Positions 9,676 to 17,907 of a stretch of DNA of 64,000 nt are shown here, piece after piece; the first letter of the stretch is position 1; every line of letters begins with the position of its first letter. The notes beneath the pieces are model-generated. The model worked only from the letters and a program-made list of their open reading frames with translations, was not told where the DNA came from and searched no databases. Origin of the DNA: Streptacidiphilus anmyonensis (GTDB lineage: Bacteria > Actinomycetota > Actinomycetes > Streptomycetales > Streptomycetaceae); assembly GCF_000787855.1 (NCBI RefSeq), contig NZ_BBPQ01000002.1, positions 380,903-444,902 of the forward strand. The letters are read 5' to 3'. The position numbers and the translations under genes were made by a program.

Positions 9676-10452
9676 GTGAGTGAGAGCTTGCGGCAGCCGC
9701 AGGGGACCCCCTGCTGGGTGAGCCTGATGGCACATGACCTCCACGCGGCCTGCGCGTACTACTCGGCCCTGCTCGGCTGGGAGTACCAGGGCGGCCCCGA
9801 CCGGCTCGGCCCCTACGTGCGGGCGACGCTGGACGGGCTCCTCGTCGCCGGGATCGGGCAGTTCGAGGAGACAGCCGGCTTCCCGGTCGACTGGATCACC
9901 TACTTCTCCGTGGACAGCGCGGACGAGGTGGCGAACCGGATCCGTGACTGCGGCGGCACGGTCGCGCTCGGCCCGCTGGACTCGGCCGACGCCGGACGCC
10001 TCGTGGTCGCCGCGGATCCCGGCGGCGCCGTCTTCGGCGCGTGGGAGCCCCGCGGGCACGACGGTTGGCAGGTGCGGCGCGTGCCGGGCGCGGTGGTCTG
10101 GAGCGAGCTGCGCACGCCCTCGGTCCTGGACGCGGCCGACTTCTACGCCAAGGTCTTCGGGCTGGCGGCCGTCGAGGAGGGCCGCGCCCAGATCGGCCGC
10201 GACGAGGACGCCATACTGCTGCGCTACGGCGGCCACCGCGTCGCGGGCATCCGCGCGGCCGACCCGGAGGACCCGCGTCCGCGCTGGCGCGTCTACTTCG
10301 CCGTCGCCGACCTCGGCATGGCGGTCAAGTCGGCGCTGGAACTCGGCGGCAGCCTGGAGCGGTCGTTTCCGCCGGCGCGCTACGGCGAGGTCGCGTTCCT
10401 GCGCGACCCGCAGGGCGGTCCGTTCGCGCTCGTGCGGCTCTCGGAGGTCTGA
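9676..10452 (+). CDS. two-domain VOC (glyoxalase/bleomycin-resistance) family protein
   Basis: A 258-aa protein with two vicinal-oxygen-chelate domains, about residues 10-125 and 135-258. Each starts with the typical HDL/VLDAADFYAKVFG pattern, and the first carries SLMAHDLHAACAYYSALLGW. Members close to this pattern are often annotated as hydroxylase-like proteins, but no catalytic activity can be claimed. GTG at 9676 is preceded by atcgggggc, a serviceable ribosome-binding site; longer in-frame versions overlap the rhodanese gene. Confidence 0.85.
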   Translation: MSESLRQPQGTPCWVSLMAHDLHAACAYYSALLGWEYQGGPDRLGPYVRATLDGLLVAGIGQFEETAGFPVDWITYFSVDSADEVANRIRDCGGTVALGPLDSADAGRLVVAADPGGAVFGAWEPRGHDGWQVRRVPGAVVWSELRTPSVLDAADFYAKVFGLAAVEEGRAQIGRDEDAILLRYGGHRVAGIRAADPEDPRPRWRVYFAVADLGMAVKSALELGGSLERSFPPARYGEVAFLRDPQGGPFALVRLSEV

Positions 10453-10481
10453 ACGGGCGCGGCGGCCCTGGGTGTTCACCG

Positions 10482-10497
10482 ACTTGTCCCGACAAGT
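10482..10497. promoter_or_regulatory. 16-bp palindrome upstream of phosphodiesterase gene
   Basis: acttgtcccgacaagt has 7-bp arms around cc and lies 95 bp ahead of the ATG at 10593, after the VOC stop. It has the size and symmetry of a dimeric repressor operator; the regulator is not identifiable here. Confidence 0.4.
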
Positions 10498-10592
10498 TCA
10501 TCGGCGCTGAGGTGTGGTACGCGCCCACACGCGACCACGTCCCCCGTTAGGGTGACGGGAACCGTTCGCACGACCCAGCTCAGGGGCACCGC

Positions 10593-11504
10593 ATGCCACT
10601 TCCGCACCAGTCCGACCGCCACGAGCGCGCCCGCCGGGTCCTCGTCGTCGGCATCGACGGCGTCCGCCTCGACGTCCTGGCCGAACTGGACACGCCCCGC
10701 CTGGACGAGGTCGCCGACGCCGGCTTCCTGGCGCCGGTCGTGATCGACGCCGGTACCCCGACCATGTCCGGCCCCTGCTGGGCCACGATCGCCACCGGCG
10801 TCCACGTCACCAAGCACGCGGTGTGGAACAACGACTTCACCGGCCACCGCCTGGCCGTCTTCCCCGACTTCCTCACCCGTCTCAGCCACGGCTTCGGCCG
10901 CCGCACGTACGTCGCGGCCGCCTGGGAGCCGCTGGTGCTGGCGCGCAGCGGCGGCCCGCTGTTCAACGGGCCCGGCCGCCTGAGCTTCGTCGCCCCGGCC
11001 GCGGAGACGTGCGAGGACTGGGAGGCCGTCGACGAGCGGATGGTCCGCGACGCGGTGACCGTCCTGCGCGAGGAGGACCCGGAGGCGTCCTTCGTCTATC
11101 TGGGCGCCGTCGACGAGACCGCGCACCTGCGCGGCTGCGGCGCGGACTACCGCGACGCGGTCCTGCGCGCGGACGAGCGCCTCGGACGTCTCCTCGACGC
11201 GGTCCGCTCCCGGCCCGCCTACGCCGAGGAGGACTGGACCGTCATCGTCGTCACCGACCACGGGCACGTCGACGAGGGCGGCCACGGCGGCGACAGCGTG
11301 CTCGAGCGCACGGCCTGGATCGCCTGCAGCGGACCGGAGTTCACCCCCGGCGCGATCACCGCCCCGCTGCGCCACGTCGACGTCGTCCCGCAGGTCTTCG
11401 CCTCCCTCGGCCTCACCCCGGACCGCCACTGGACCCTGGACGGCCTGCCGTTCGCGGCGTCGGCCGCGCGGGCCACCAAGGAGGAGCTCGTCGAGCTGAT
11501 CTGA
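10593..11504 (+). CDS. alkaline-phosphatase-superfamily nucleotide pyrophosphatase/phosphodiesterase
   Basis: A 303-aa enzyme of the type I phosphodiesterase/NPP branch of the alkaline phosphatase superfamily. VLVVGIDGVRLDVL holds the first metal-binding Asp, the nucleophile Thr lies in AGTPTMSGPCWATIATGV, and VVTDHGHVDEGGHGG holds further metal-binding Asp and His residues. No signal peptide is seen, so it is probably cytosolic. It likely hydrolyses a phosphodiester or pyrophosphate; the substrate is unknown. It is transcribed alone, preceded by a palindrome, and a paralogous family member lies at 12363-13550. Confidence 0.87.
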   Translation: MPLPHQSDRHERARRVLVVGIDGVRLDVLAELDTPRLDEVADAGFLAPVVIDAGTPTMSGPCWATIATGVHVTKHAVWNNDFTGHRLAVFPDFLTRLSHGFGRRTYVAAAWEPLVLARSGGPLFNGPGRLSFVAPAAETCEDWEAVDERMVRDAVTVLREEDPEASFVYLGAVDETAHLRGCGADYRDAVLRADERLGRLLDAVRSRPAYAEEDWTVIVVTDHGHVDEGGHGGDSVLERTAWIACSGPEFTPGAITAPLRHVDVVPQVFASLGLTPDRHWTLDGLPFAASAARATKEELVELI

Positions 11505-11692
11505 CCGCCGGTCAGGGTGCGGGGCGGGCTCCATGGGAACGCCCCGTAGCCGCGGGCTGAGACGAGCGCCGCGGCCGACCGGCAAGGCGTGGGGCGGGGC
11601 GAGGGCTCGAGGCAGGACGCGACCGCGCGGCGGAGCCTCCGATCCGAGCCGCGTTTGTGCAGCGTTTCCGGCGTCTCCCAGGGGCGGCAGCC

Positions 11693-12370
11693 TCAGCTGT
11701 GCTGCTGCCCCGGGATCGGTGACACGCCGTCGAAGGGCAGCACGTCCGGGGAGAGGGCGCCGGCGCGGGCCGTCGCGGAGGTCATGCGCTTGCGGTGGTG
11801 TCTACGGCACAGCACCTCGTAGCCGATCTGGTCCTCGTTGACGACCACGTCGCCGACGACGACCTGCGCGCCCTCGACCACCATCACGCCGCCCACCGTG
11901 CGCGCGTTGTGCGTCGCCCGCGCGCCGCACCAGCACAGGGCCTCGACCTGGAGCACCTCGACCCGGTCGGCGAGTTCGATCAGCCGCGCCGAGCCGGGGA
12001 AGAGCCGGGTGCGGAAGTCCGTGGTGATGCCGAAGGTGTAGACGTCGATCGCGAGGTCGTCCACGACGCGGGCCAGCTGGTCGACCTGGTGCGACTCGAA
12101 GAACTGGGCCTCGTCGCAGATCAGGTAGTCGATCCGCTCGCCGGCCGAGAGCAGCTTGACCACGTAGTGGTGGAAGTCGAGTCCGTCGCGGACCTCGACG
12201 GCCTGGGTGCTGAGGCCGAGCCTGCTGGACAGGGTGGCCGAGCCGGCGCGGTCGTTGCGGGTGAAGATGACGCCCCGGCGCCCGCGGGCGCGGTGGTTGT
12301 GGTCCATCTGCAGCGCCAGCGTGGACTTGCCGCAGTCCATGGTCCCGGAGAAGAAGACCAACTCAGGCAC
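11693..12370 (-). CDS. tdk: thymidine kinase
   Basis: A 225-aa type II thymidine kinase that phosphorylates thymidine in pyrimidine salvage. The Walker A motif GTMDCGKST is at residues 9-17, the DEAQFF motif (catalytic Glu) follows LICDEAQFF, and a zinc-lasso Cys set is present (CWCGARATHNAR and CRRHHR). The C-terminal 25 residues are a variable tail. It overlaps the upstream phosphodiesterase gene by 8 bp, so translation is coupled. Confidence 0.95.
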   Translation of the reverse strand: MPELVFFSGTMDCGKSTLALQMDHNHRARGRRGVIFTRNDRAGSATLSSRLGLSTQAVEVRDGLDFHHYVVKLLSAGERIDYLICDEAQFFESHQVDQLARVVDDLAIDVYTFGITTDFRTRLFPGSARLIELADRVEVLQVEALCWCGARATHNARTVGGVMVVEGAQVVVGDVVVNEDQIGYEVLCRRHHRKRMTSATARAGALSPDVLPFDGVSPIPGQQHS

Positions 12371-13550
12371 GGCGCACCTCCAGCAGCGGCACCAGCAGTT
12401 CGGAGTCGAGCAGCGAGCCGTGCATGCCGACCATCGACGACTCCCCCGGCTCGCGGCGGGTCGCGGTGACGGCGGCGTCGGACGCGGCGACGGCGACGAC
12501 GTCGCCGATGCGTCCGCGAACCCGGTCCTCGACGACGGGGCCGAACCAGCCGGCTTCGATCGCCTCCTCGCGGGAGGCGATCCAGAAGCGGTCCCCGAGC
12601 CGCTCGCGCCAGGCGGCGAGCAGGTCGGCCTCGGCGCCGGGCTGGGCGTAGAGGTGCCGGGCGCGGCCCTCGCCGCCGAGCAGCAGCATGCCCGCGCGCA
12701 GGTCCTCCTGCTCCGGCGCGTCCATGTCGATGCGCGCTCCGGCGGCCGGGTCCGTCGGCACGTCGACCATGCCGTGGTCGGCGGTGATGTAGAGCGCGGA
12801 GCGCGGCGGCAGTTGCTCGGCGAGGCGCTGGGCGAGCCGGTCGACGGCCATCAGCTGGCCGCGCCAGGCGTCGGAGGCGGCGCCGTGGCGGTGCCCCATG
12901 CCGTCGAGCTCGCTGTAGTAGGTGTAGACGAGCGCCCGGTCGGCGGCGGCCAGGCGCTCGGCGGCCAGGTCCATCCGCTCCTCGCCGGTGAGCCGGCCGA
13001 CGAACTCGCCGCCCGAGAGCGCGACCTCGGTGAGCGGGGTGAACTCGAAGGTCGGCGAGGAGACCTGGCTGGTCGCCACGCCGTGCGCGTGGGTCCGCTG
13101 GAAGACCGTCGGGTACGGCTGCCAGGTGCGCGGGGTCACGTGCGGCTGCCAGCGCAGCTGGTTCATCAGCCGCCGCTCGCCCGGAATGCGGACCAGGTAG
13201 CCGGCCAGGCCGTGCTCGCCGGGCGGACGGCCGGTGCCGAAGGACGCCAGGCTGGTCGCGGTGGTCGCCGGGAACCCCGCGGTCAGCGGACGCCCGCTGC
13301 CCGCGAGCGAGCTCGGCAGCAGCGAGGTGAGGAACGGCGCCTCGTCCGGGTGGCTGCGCAGCAGCTCCCAGCCCAGGCCGTCGATCAGGAAGACGCAGAC
13401 GCGGTCGGCGGCGGGCAGCCGCAGGCCGGTCGTGGGCACGCCGTCGGCCTCGGTCAGCCCGAGACCGGCCGCGACCGCGGGCAGGACGTCCGCGAGGGCG
13501 GCCGAGCCGTAGGCGGGGACCGGCGCGGCGGTGTGAGGGAGAGTCATCAA
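12363..13550 (-). CDS. alkaline-phosphatase-family nucleotide pyrophosphatase/phosphodiesterase
   Basis: A 395-aa enzyme of the same superfamily as the 10593 gene but more distant. VCVFLIDGLGWELL provides the first metal ligand, TAGFPATTATSLASFGTGRPPGEHGL contains the nucleophile Thr, and YYSELDGMGHRHGAASDAW plus ITADHGMVDVP provide the remaining Asp/His ligands. It is cytosolic by lack of a signal peptide. It lies between DUF5998 and tdk on the same strand and is coupled to tdk by overlap, an arrangement that looks conserved in streptomycetes. The physiological substrate is unknown. Confidence 0.87.
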   Translation of the reverse strand: MMTLPHTAAPVPAYGSAALADVLPAVAAGLGLTEADGVPTTGLRLPAADRVCVFLIDGLGWELLRSHPDEAPFLTSLLPSSLAGSGRPLTAGFPATTATSLASFGTGRPPGEHGLAGYLVRIPGERRLMNQLRWQPHVTPRTWQPYPTVFQRTHAHGVATSQVSSPTFEFTPLTEVALSGGEFVGRLTGEERMDLAAERLAAADRALVYTYYSELDGMGHRHGAASDAWRGQLMAVDRLAQRLAEQLPPRSALYITADHGMVDVPTDPAAGARIDMDAPEQEDLRAGMLLLGGEGRARHLYAQPGAEADLLAAWRERLGDRFWIASREEAIEAGWFGPVVEDRVRGRIGDVVAVAASDAAVTATRREPGESSMVGMHGSLLDSELLVPLLEVRRA

Positions 13551-13631
13551 GTCGTTTCTACGGGACGCGGACAGGCGCGGACAGTCGCGGGCGGGCGCGG
13601 ACGGACGGCGGCAGGGCGGCGGTCGGGGTCG

Positions 13632-14225
13632 TCAGTCCGCGGTGCTCGCCGTGGCCTCGGACAGGGCCCGGGCGAAGGCGAGCGCCTGGGCGACCGTCTC
13701 CGGGCCGTCGCCCGCCTCGCTGACCCGCAGCGAGAGGTCGTCGGCGGTGGTCGAGCCGGTGTAGCCGTGGTCGGCGTCGCAGTTCGGGTCGCCGCAGGCG
13801 GCCGGCTCCAGGTCGATCCGGGAGACCGCGCCCCAGCCGATGGTGAGCACCACCTCGCGCGGCAGCGAGCCGCGCACGTAGGTCTCCGGGTTGGCGACGA
13901 CACGGCTGACGACGACCGACGAGATCCGGCCGATCTTGACGCTCTCGGTGGAGGTCGTCGCGTACGGCACCGGGGAGGAGTCGTCGGCCCCCTGCTCGTC
14001 GGTGTGGCTGACGATGAAGCGGGTGTCGGTCAGCACCAGCACGGTCACGTGGCGGCGGACCTCGTTGGCGTCGAAGGTGGTCTCCTGGTGCACCAGGAAG
14101 GCCTCGACGCTCTCGCTGCCCACGGCCTGCTCGACGGCCTCGGAAACGAGGGTCGGGTAGTAGCCGCTGCGCTCGATCGCGGAGCGCAGCCCCTGGGTGG
14201 TGGTCGTCGTACCGGTCTTCGCCAT
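13632..14225 (-). CDS. DUF5998 family protein
   Basis: A 197-aa protein recognisable by GLRSAIERSGYYPTLVSEAV, FLVHQETTFDANEVRRH and the short motif CGDPNCDADHGYTG, which has two Cys and could bind a metal. ATG at 14225 (MAKTGTTTT) is preferred over ATG 14234 because aggatgg then lies at the proper distance. No catalytic function is established for the family. It is on the same strand as, and 81 bp upstream of, the phosphodiesterase-tdk pair, probably in one operon. Confidence 0.85.
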   Translation of the reverse strand: MAKTGTTTTTQGLRSAIERSGYYPTLVSEAVEQAVGSESVEAFLVHQETTFDANEVRRHVTVLVLTDTRFIVSHTDEQGADDSSPVPYATTSTESVKIGRISSVVVSRVVANPETYVRGSLPREVVLTIGWGAVSRIDLEPAACGDPNCDADHGYTGSTTADDLSLRVSEAGDGPETVAQALAFARALSEATASTAD

Positions 14226-14256
14226 ACCTACCATCCTGGCATGACCCGGGCCCGGC

Positions 14257-17200
14257 TCACGCCAGCGCGCGCGGTCCGAGATCGGTCCGCGCGGGCAGCC
14301 GGGCCAGACGGACGTCCGCAGCCAGCACCGCGAGGCCCTTGCGCCCCACTCGCACCGGTTCCATCGTGAGCGAGGCCACCTCCGGCAGGTCGTCCACGAG
14401 CTGTGAGACGCGCAGCAGGAGCTGCTCCAGGGCAGCGGTGTCGACCGGCTCCGACCCGCGCCAGCCGAAGAGGAGCGGCGCGGCCTTGATCTCCCGGATC
14501 AGCGAGGCGGCCTCGGGCTCCGTGGCCGGAATCAACCGGTGCGCGACGTCCCCGAGCAGCTCGGAGGCGACGCCCGCGAGCCCGAAGGAGAGGATCGCGC
14601 CGACGGCCGGATCGACGGAGGCGGACACGGTCGTGTCCACGAAGACGCCGTCGTGCGGCTGCCGGGCGTCGGCATCGTCCTGCGCCCCGGCCTCGACGTG
14701 CACCCCGTAGCAGGCGAGCAGCCGGGCGACGGTGGCCGCGTCGAGCACGGCGTCCCTGCCCCGGCCGAGCGCCTCGGCGACGATCACCCGCGCCTGCTGC
14801 GCGGCGACGTCCTCGAACTCGGGGATCGTCCGCGGCTCGGCGCTCCGCGCCCGCCACTGGGCGTACCGCGTCGCGTGCGCCAACGCCCGCACCGCCCGCT
14901 CCGGCCTCGGATACCCGGGCACCCGCCCTTCGGCGGTCCCGCCGAAGACGACTCCGGGGACGTCCCCCGCACCGCCATCCGCCGTTCCCCCAACGCCGGC
15001 CTCGCTCGGGCTGTCGCCGGCGGAGCCCTGGGGCATCCCCGCGCCGGCCGCCCTCGCACCGCCGGCGTCGCTCGGCGCTGCGGCGGAGCCGCCGGAGTCA
15101 GAAGCGGCTGCCGATCCCGCGCCCGGCGCACGGCCGTCAGCAACACCCTCACCTGCGGCGGCCGAGCCGCCGGGCGTCGGTGCCGGGGAGGTGGCACCCG
15201 ACGGCACGCCCACGCCCGCCGTTCCCCCAACGCTGGCATCGCTCGGGCTGTCGCCGGCGGAGCCGCCAGGGCTGGGAGCGGCTGCCGCTCCGACGCCCGG
15301 CACACCAACCCTGTTACCCGCGCCCCCGGCGGCGGGGTCGCTCGGGCTGTCGCCGGAGGGGGTGTTGACCTGGTCGACGAGGGCGGGGAGGGCGAGGTGG
15401 ACGATGATCAGCGGCTTGGCCGCCCTGCGGGCGCGGTCGGCGCTGTCGCGGAGGGCGGCGGCGAGGGGGCCGAGGTCGAGGGGCGGGGTAACGGCCAGCG
15501 GGGACGGGTTGGTGCGGCTGATCAGCCCGGAGCCCGGGAAGCTGGGGAAGCCCCCCGCGCCGATCGGGGGGATGACGACGGCGACGACGGCGTCGCTGTC
15601 CGGGCGATCGATCGCGGCGCGCAGGCCGCGGCGGAAGTCGTCGGGGGTGGCGCTCGTGGTGAGGTCGTGCGGCAGCAGCGGCCGAAGGCCGATGCCCAGC
15701 GCCACGTCGTGGGTGAGCAGGCCGAGGGAGTCGGAGTTGCCGACGATCGCGATGCGCGGCCCCGCGGGAAGCGGCTGGTGGGCGAGCAGGTCGGCGGCGT
15801 CGTACAGCTCGGTGATGGTGTCGACGCGGATCACCCCGGCCTGCTCGAAGAGCGTGTCGACCGTCGAGTCGGCGATGCGGGTGATCGCCGCCGCGTGTCC
15901 GGCGGGGATGCTGCGGGTGTCGCGGCCGCCCTTCACCACCACCAGCGGCTTGCGCGCGGCCACCCGCCGCGCCAGGCGGCTGAACTTGCGCGGGTTGCCG
16001 AAGGACTCCAGGTAGAGCAGGGCGACGCCGGTGGCTTCGTCCTCCTCGAAGAACTGGAGCAGGTCGTTCCCTGAGACGTCCGCGCGGTTGCCCACGGAGG
16101 CGAACGCGGAGATGCCGAGGCCGCGCCGGTGCGCGGCCTCCAGCAGGGCCGCGCCGATCGCGCCGGACTGCGTGAAGATCCCGAGCGGCCCGCGCCGGGG
16201 CAGCTGCGGGGAGAGGGAGGCGTCGAGCCGGACCTCCGGATCGGTGTTGATCACCCCGAAGGCGTTGGGCCCGAGCACGCGCATGCCCGCCGCCCGCGCC
16301 TGCCGGACCAGTTCGCGCTGGCGGGCCCGGCCGTCGAGACCGGTCTCGGCGTACCCGGCGGTGATCACGACGAGCCCGCGCACCCCGGCCGCGCCGCAGT
16401 CGGCCACCACGTCGGGGACCTGCTCGGCGGGGACGGCGACCACGGCCAGGTCGACCGGGTCCGCCACGTCGGCGATGGAGGCGTGGACGGGCACGCCGTC
16501 GAGCTCGCGAAGGCCCGTCGCGGGATCGGCGGCGGCCGGGTTGATCGCGTAGAGGGGTCCGGTGAATCCGCCGGCCAGCAGGTTGCGCAGCAGCGTGCGG
16601 CCGACTCCGACGGGGTTGCGTCCCGCGCCGATCACGGCGACGGAGCGCGGCGCGAGCAGCCGCTGCATGGAGCGCGCCTCGGCCCGGTGCTCGCGGGCGC
16701 GCATGACCGCGAGGGACTCCTCAGTGGGCGCGAGGTCGAACTCGAAGTGCAGCACGCCGTCGGTGAAGCTGCGCTGCTGGGTGTAGCCGGCCTCGGTGAA
16801 GACCTTGGCCATCTTGCGGTTCTCAGGCAGCACCTCGGCCACGAAGCGGCGGATGCCGCGCTCGCGGGCGGTCGCGGCGATGTGCTCCAGCAGCGCGGAG
16901 GCGAGGCCCCGGCCCTGGTGCGCGTCCTGCACGAGGAAGGCCACCTCGGCCTCGGTGCCGGAGCCGGAGGGGCGGCCGGAGGCGTCGATGCGGTCGTAGC
17001 GGACGGTCGCGATGAACTGGTCGTTGACCAGTGCGGCCAGGCCCACCCGGTCGACGAAGTCGTGATGGGTGAAGTGCCGGACGTCCTTGGCGGACAGCCG
17101 CGGGTACGGAGCGAAGAAGCGGTAGTACTTCGACTGGTCGGAGACGCGCTGGTAGAAGGCGACGAGACGGTCCGCGTCGTCGGGGACGATCGGGCGGATC

Positions 17201-17265
17201 CGGGCCGTGCCGCCGTCGCGCAGCACGATGTCGGCCTCCCAGTAGGCCGGGTAGCTCTCGCTCAC
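14257..17265 (-). CDS. GNAT / ADP-forming acyl-CoA synthetase-like fusion (Pat-type protein acetyltransferase)
   Basis: A 1002-aa multidomain protein. Residues 1 to about 175 form a GNAT domain with the acetyl-CoA loop HQGRGLASALL. About 205-330 is a CoA-binding Rossmann domain (SVAVIGAGRNPVGVGRTLL), 340-630 the succinyl-CoA-ligase-like part, and about 800-1002 the ATP-grasp-like end. The order, GNAT first, is as described for Streptomyces Pat enzymes, which acetylate and regulate acyl-CoA synthetases. The acyl-CoA synthetase at 17908 is a plausible target. Unusual here is a ~140-residue Gly/Ala/Ser/Pro linker (about 635-780) encoded by a repetitive stretch. The gene reads away from ptsH. Confidence 0.88.
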   Translation of the reverse strand: MSESYPAYWEADIVLRDGGTARIRPIVPDDADRLVAFYQRVSDQSKYYRFFAPYPRLSAKDVRHFTHHDFVDRVGLAALVNDQFIATVRYDRIDASGRPSGSGTEAEVAFLVQDAHQGRGLASALLEHIAATARERGIRRFVAEVLPENRKMAKVFTEAGYTQQRSFTDGVLHFEFDLAPTEESLAVMRAREHRAEARSMQRLLAPRSVAVIGAGRNPVGVGRTLLRNLLAGGFTGPLYAINPAAADPATGLRELDGVPVHASIADVADPVDLAVVAVPAEQVPDVVADCGAAGVRGLVVITAGYAETGLDGRARQRELVRQARAAGMRVLGPNAFGVINTDPEVRLDASLSPQLPRRGPLGIFTQSGAIGAALLEAAHRRGLGISAFASVGNRADVSGNDLLQFFEEDEATGVALLYLESFGNPRKFSRLARRVAARKPLVVVKGGRDTRSIPAGHAAAITRIADSTVDTLFEQAGVIRVDTITELYDAADLLAHQPLPAGPRIAIVGNSDSLGLLTHDVALGIGLRPLLPHDLTTSATPDDFRRGLRAAIDRPDSDAVVAVVIPPIGAGGFPSFPGSGLISRTNPSPLAVTPPLDLGPLAAALRDSADRARRAAKPLIIVHLALPALVDQVNTPSGDSPSDPAAGGAGNRVGVPGVGAAAAPSPGGSAGDSPSDASVGGTAGVGVPSGATSPAPTPGGSAAAGEGVADGRAPGAGSAAASDSGGSAAAPSDAGGARAAGAGMPQGSAGDSPSEAGVGGTADGGAGDVPGVVFGGTAEGRVPGYPRPERAVRALAHATRYAQWRARSAEPRTIPEFEDVAAQQARVIVAEALGRGRDAVLDAATVARLLACYGVHVEAGAQDDADARQPHDGVFVDTTVSASVDPAVGAILSFGLAGVASELLGDVAHRLIPATEPEAASLIREIKAAPLLFGWRGSEPVDTAALEQLLLRVSQLVDDLPEVASLTMEPVRVGRKGLAVLAADVRLARLPARTDLGPRALA
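14930..15362 (-). repeat. repetitive linker-encoding segment inside the Pat-type gene
   Basis: This coding repeat gives the Gly/Ala/Ser-rich linker. The block tcgctcgggctgtcgccgg occurs near 15001, 15239 and 15339 and encodes SGDSPSDA or a close form each time; gttcccccaacg precedes two of the copies (14984, 15221). The spacing (about 238 and 100 bp) keeps the frame. The flanking domains lack such repeats, so the segment looks like a lineage-specific expansion. Confidence 0.7.
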
Positions 17266-17370
17266 TCGCTCAGGTTAACCGCGGAATCGGCGTGGGTACC
17301 GTGCGACGCAGAAGCGGTCGCGCAGCGGCCTCACCCGGGGCCTCGCCCGTCCCGTGCGGAAGCGTGTCAG

Positions 17371-17386
17371 AATGGTCTAGACAACC
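17371..17386. promoter_or_regulatory. DasR-type operator (dre) upstream of ptsH
   Basis: aatggtctagacaacc matches the 16-bp DasR site consensus agtggtctagaccact at 13 of 16 positions, including the full tggtctagac core. DasR, the GlcNAc-responsive GntR regulator, is known to control PTS genes, including ptsH, in streptomycetes. The site is 110 bp upstream of the ptsH ATG. Confidence 0.8.
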
Positions 17387-17496
17387 ATAGGGGACTGGGG
17401 ATCCGTCACTGGATTCGAATGCTACGAATATCCTGAGTTGTCCCAGTTGTCCGCACCATGCACCACGCACCACGCACCACGCGAAAGGCACGCACC

Positions 17497-17775
17497 ATGG
17501 CTGAGCGCCGTGTCACCATCGGCTGGCCCGAGGGCCTGCACGCCCGTCCCGCCTCCGTCTTCGTCCGCGCCGCCGGCGCGGTGGGCGTACCGGTGACCAT
17601 CTCCAAGGACGGCGGCGCCCCCGTCAACGCCGCGTCCATGCTCGCGCTGCTGGGCCTCGGCGCCCAGGGCGGCGAGGAGGTCGTCCTCGCCTCCGACGCG
17701 GACGGCGCGGACGCCGCACTCGACCGCCTGGCCAAGCTCGTCGGCGAGGGCCTGGACGAGCTGCCCGCCGCCTGA
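17497..17775 (+). CDS. ptsH: phosphocarrier protein HPr
   Basis: A 92-aa HPr, the phosphocarrier between EI and the sugar-specific EII proteins of the PTS. His15 lies in the signature GLHARPASVFVRAA. A Ser at 47 (NAASMLALL) occupies the regulatory-serine region. ATG at 17497 follows gcgaaagg; a 13-codon extension to 17458 is made of accacgc direct repeats and is unlikely to be translated. It is followed by a strong terminator and preceded by a DasR-type site, so it is a monocistronic, GlcNAc-regulated unit by inference. Confidence 0.95.
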   Translation: MAERRVTIGWPEGLHARPASVFVRAAGAVGVPVTISKDGGAPVNAASMLALLGLGAQGGEEVVLASDADGADAALDRLAKLVGEGLDELPAA

Positions 17776-17784
17776 GCCTTTCGC

Positions 17785-17825
17785 AGGCGTCCCGTCGCAG
17801 CCTCCGGGCACGCGACGGGACGCCT
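17785..17825 (+). terminator. terminator after ptsH
   Basis: A perfect 14-bp stem (aggcgtcccgtcgc, 17785-17798, with gcgacgggacgcct, 17812-17825) and a 13-nt loop start 10 bp after the ptsH stop and are followed by ccttg. This is a typical actinobacterial hairpin terminator without a long T-run. Confidence 0.85.
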
Positions 17826-17907
17826 CCTTGACCCTTCCCGACGCTGCTGAAACGGTGTGATCCGTTCGGCGCACGCCGCTGTGCGCCCCGCGCGGGAGGA
17901 GATCGCG

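Noticed and set aside
12207-14369. 720-codon open frame on the plus strand, antisense to phosphodiesterase and DUF5998 genes
   Set aside because: Gly/Arg/Ala-rich without domains; an antisense shadow caused by high third-position GC.
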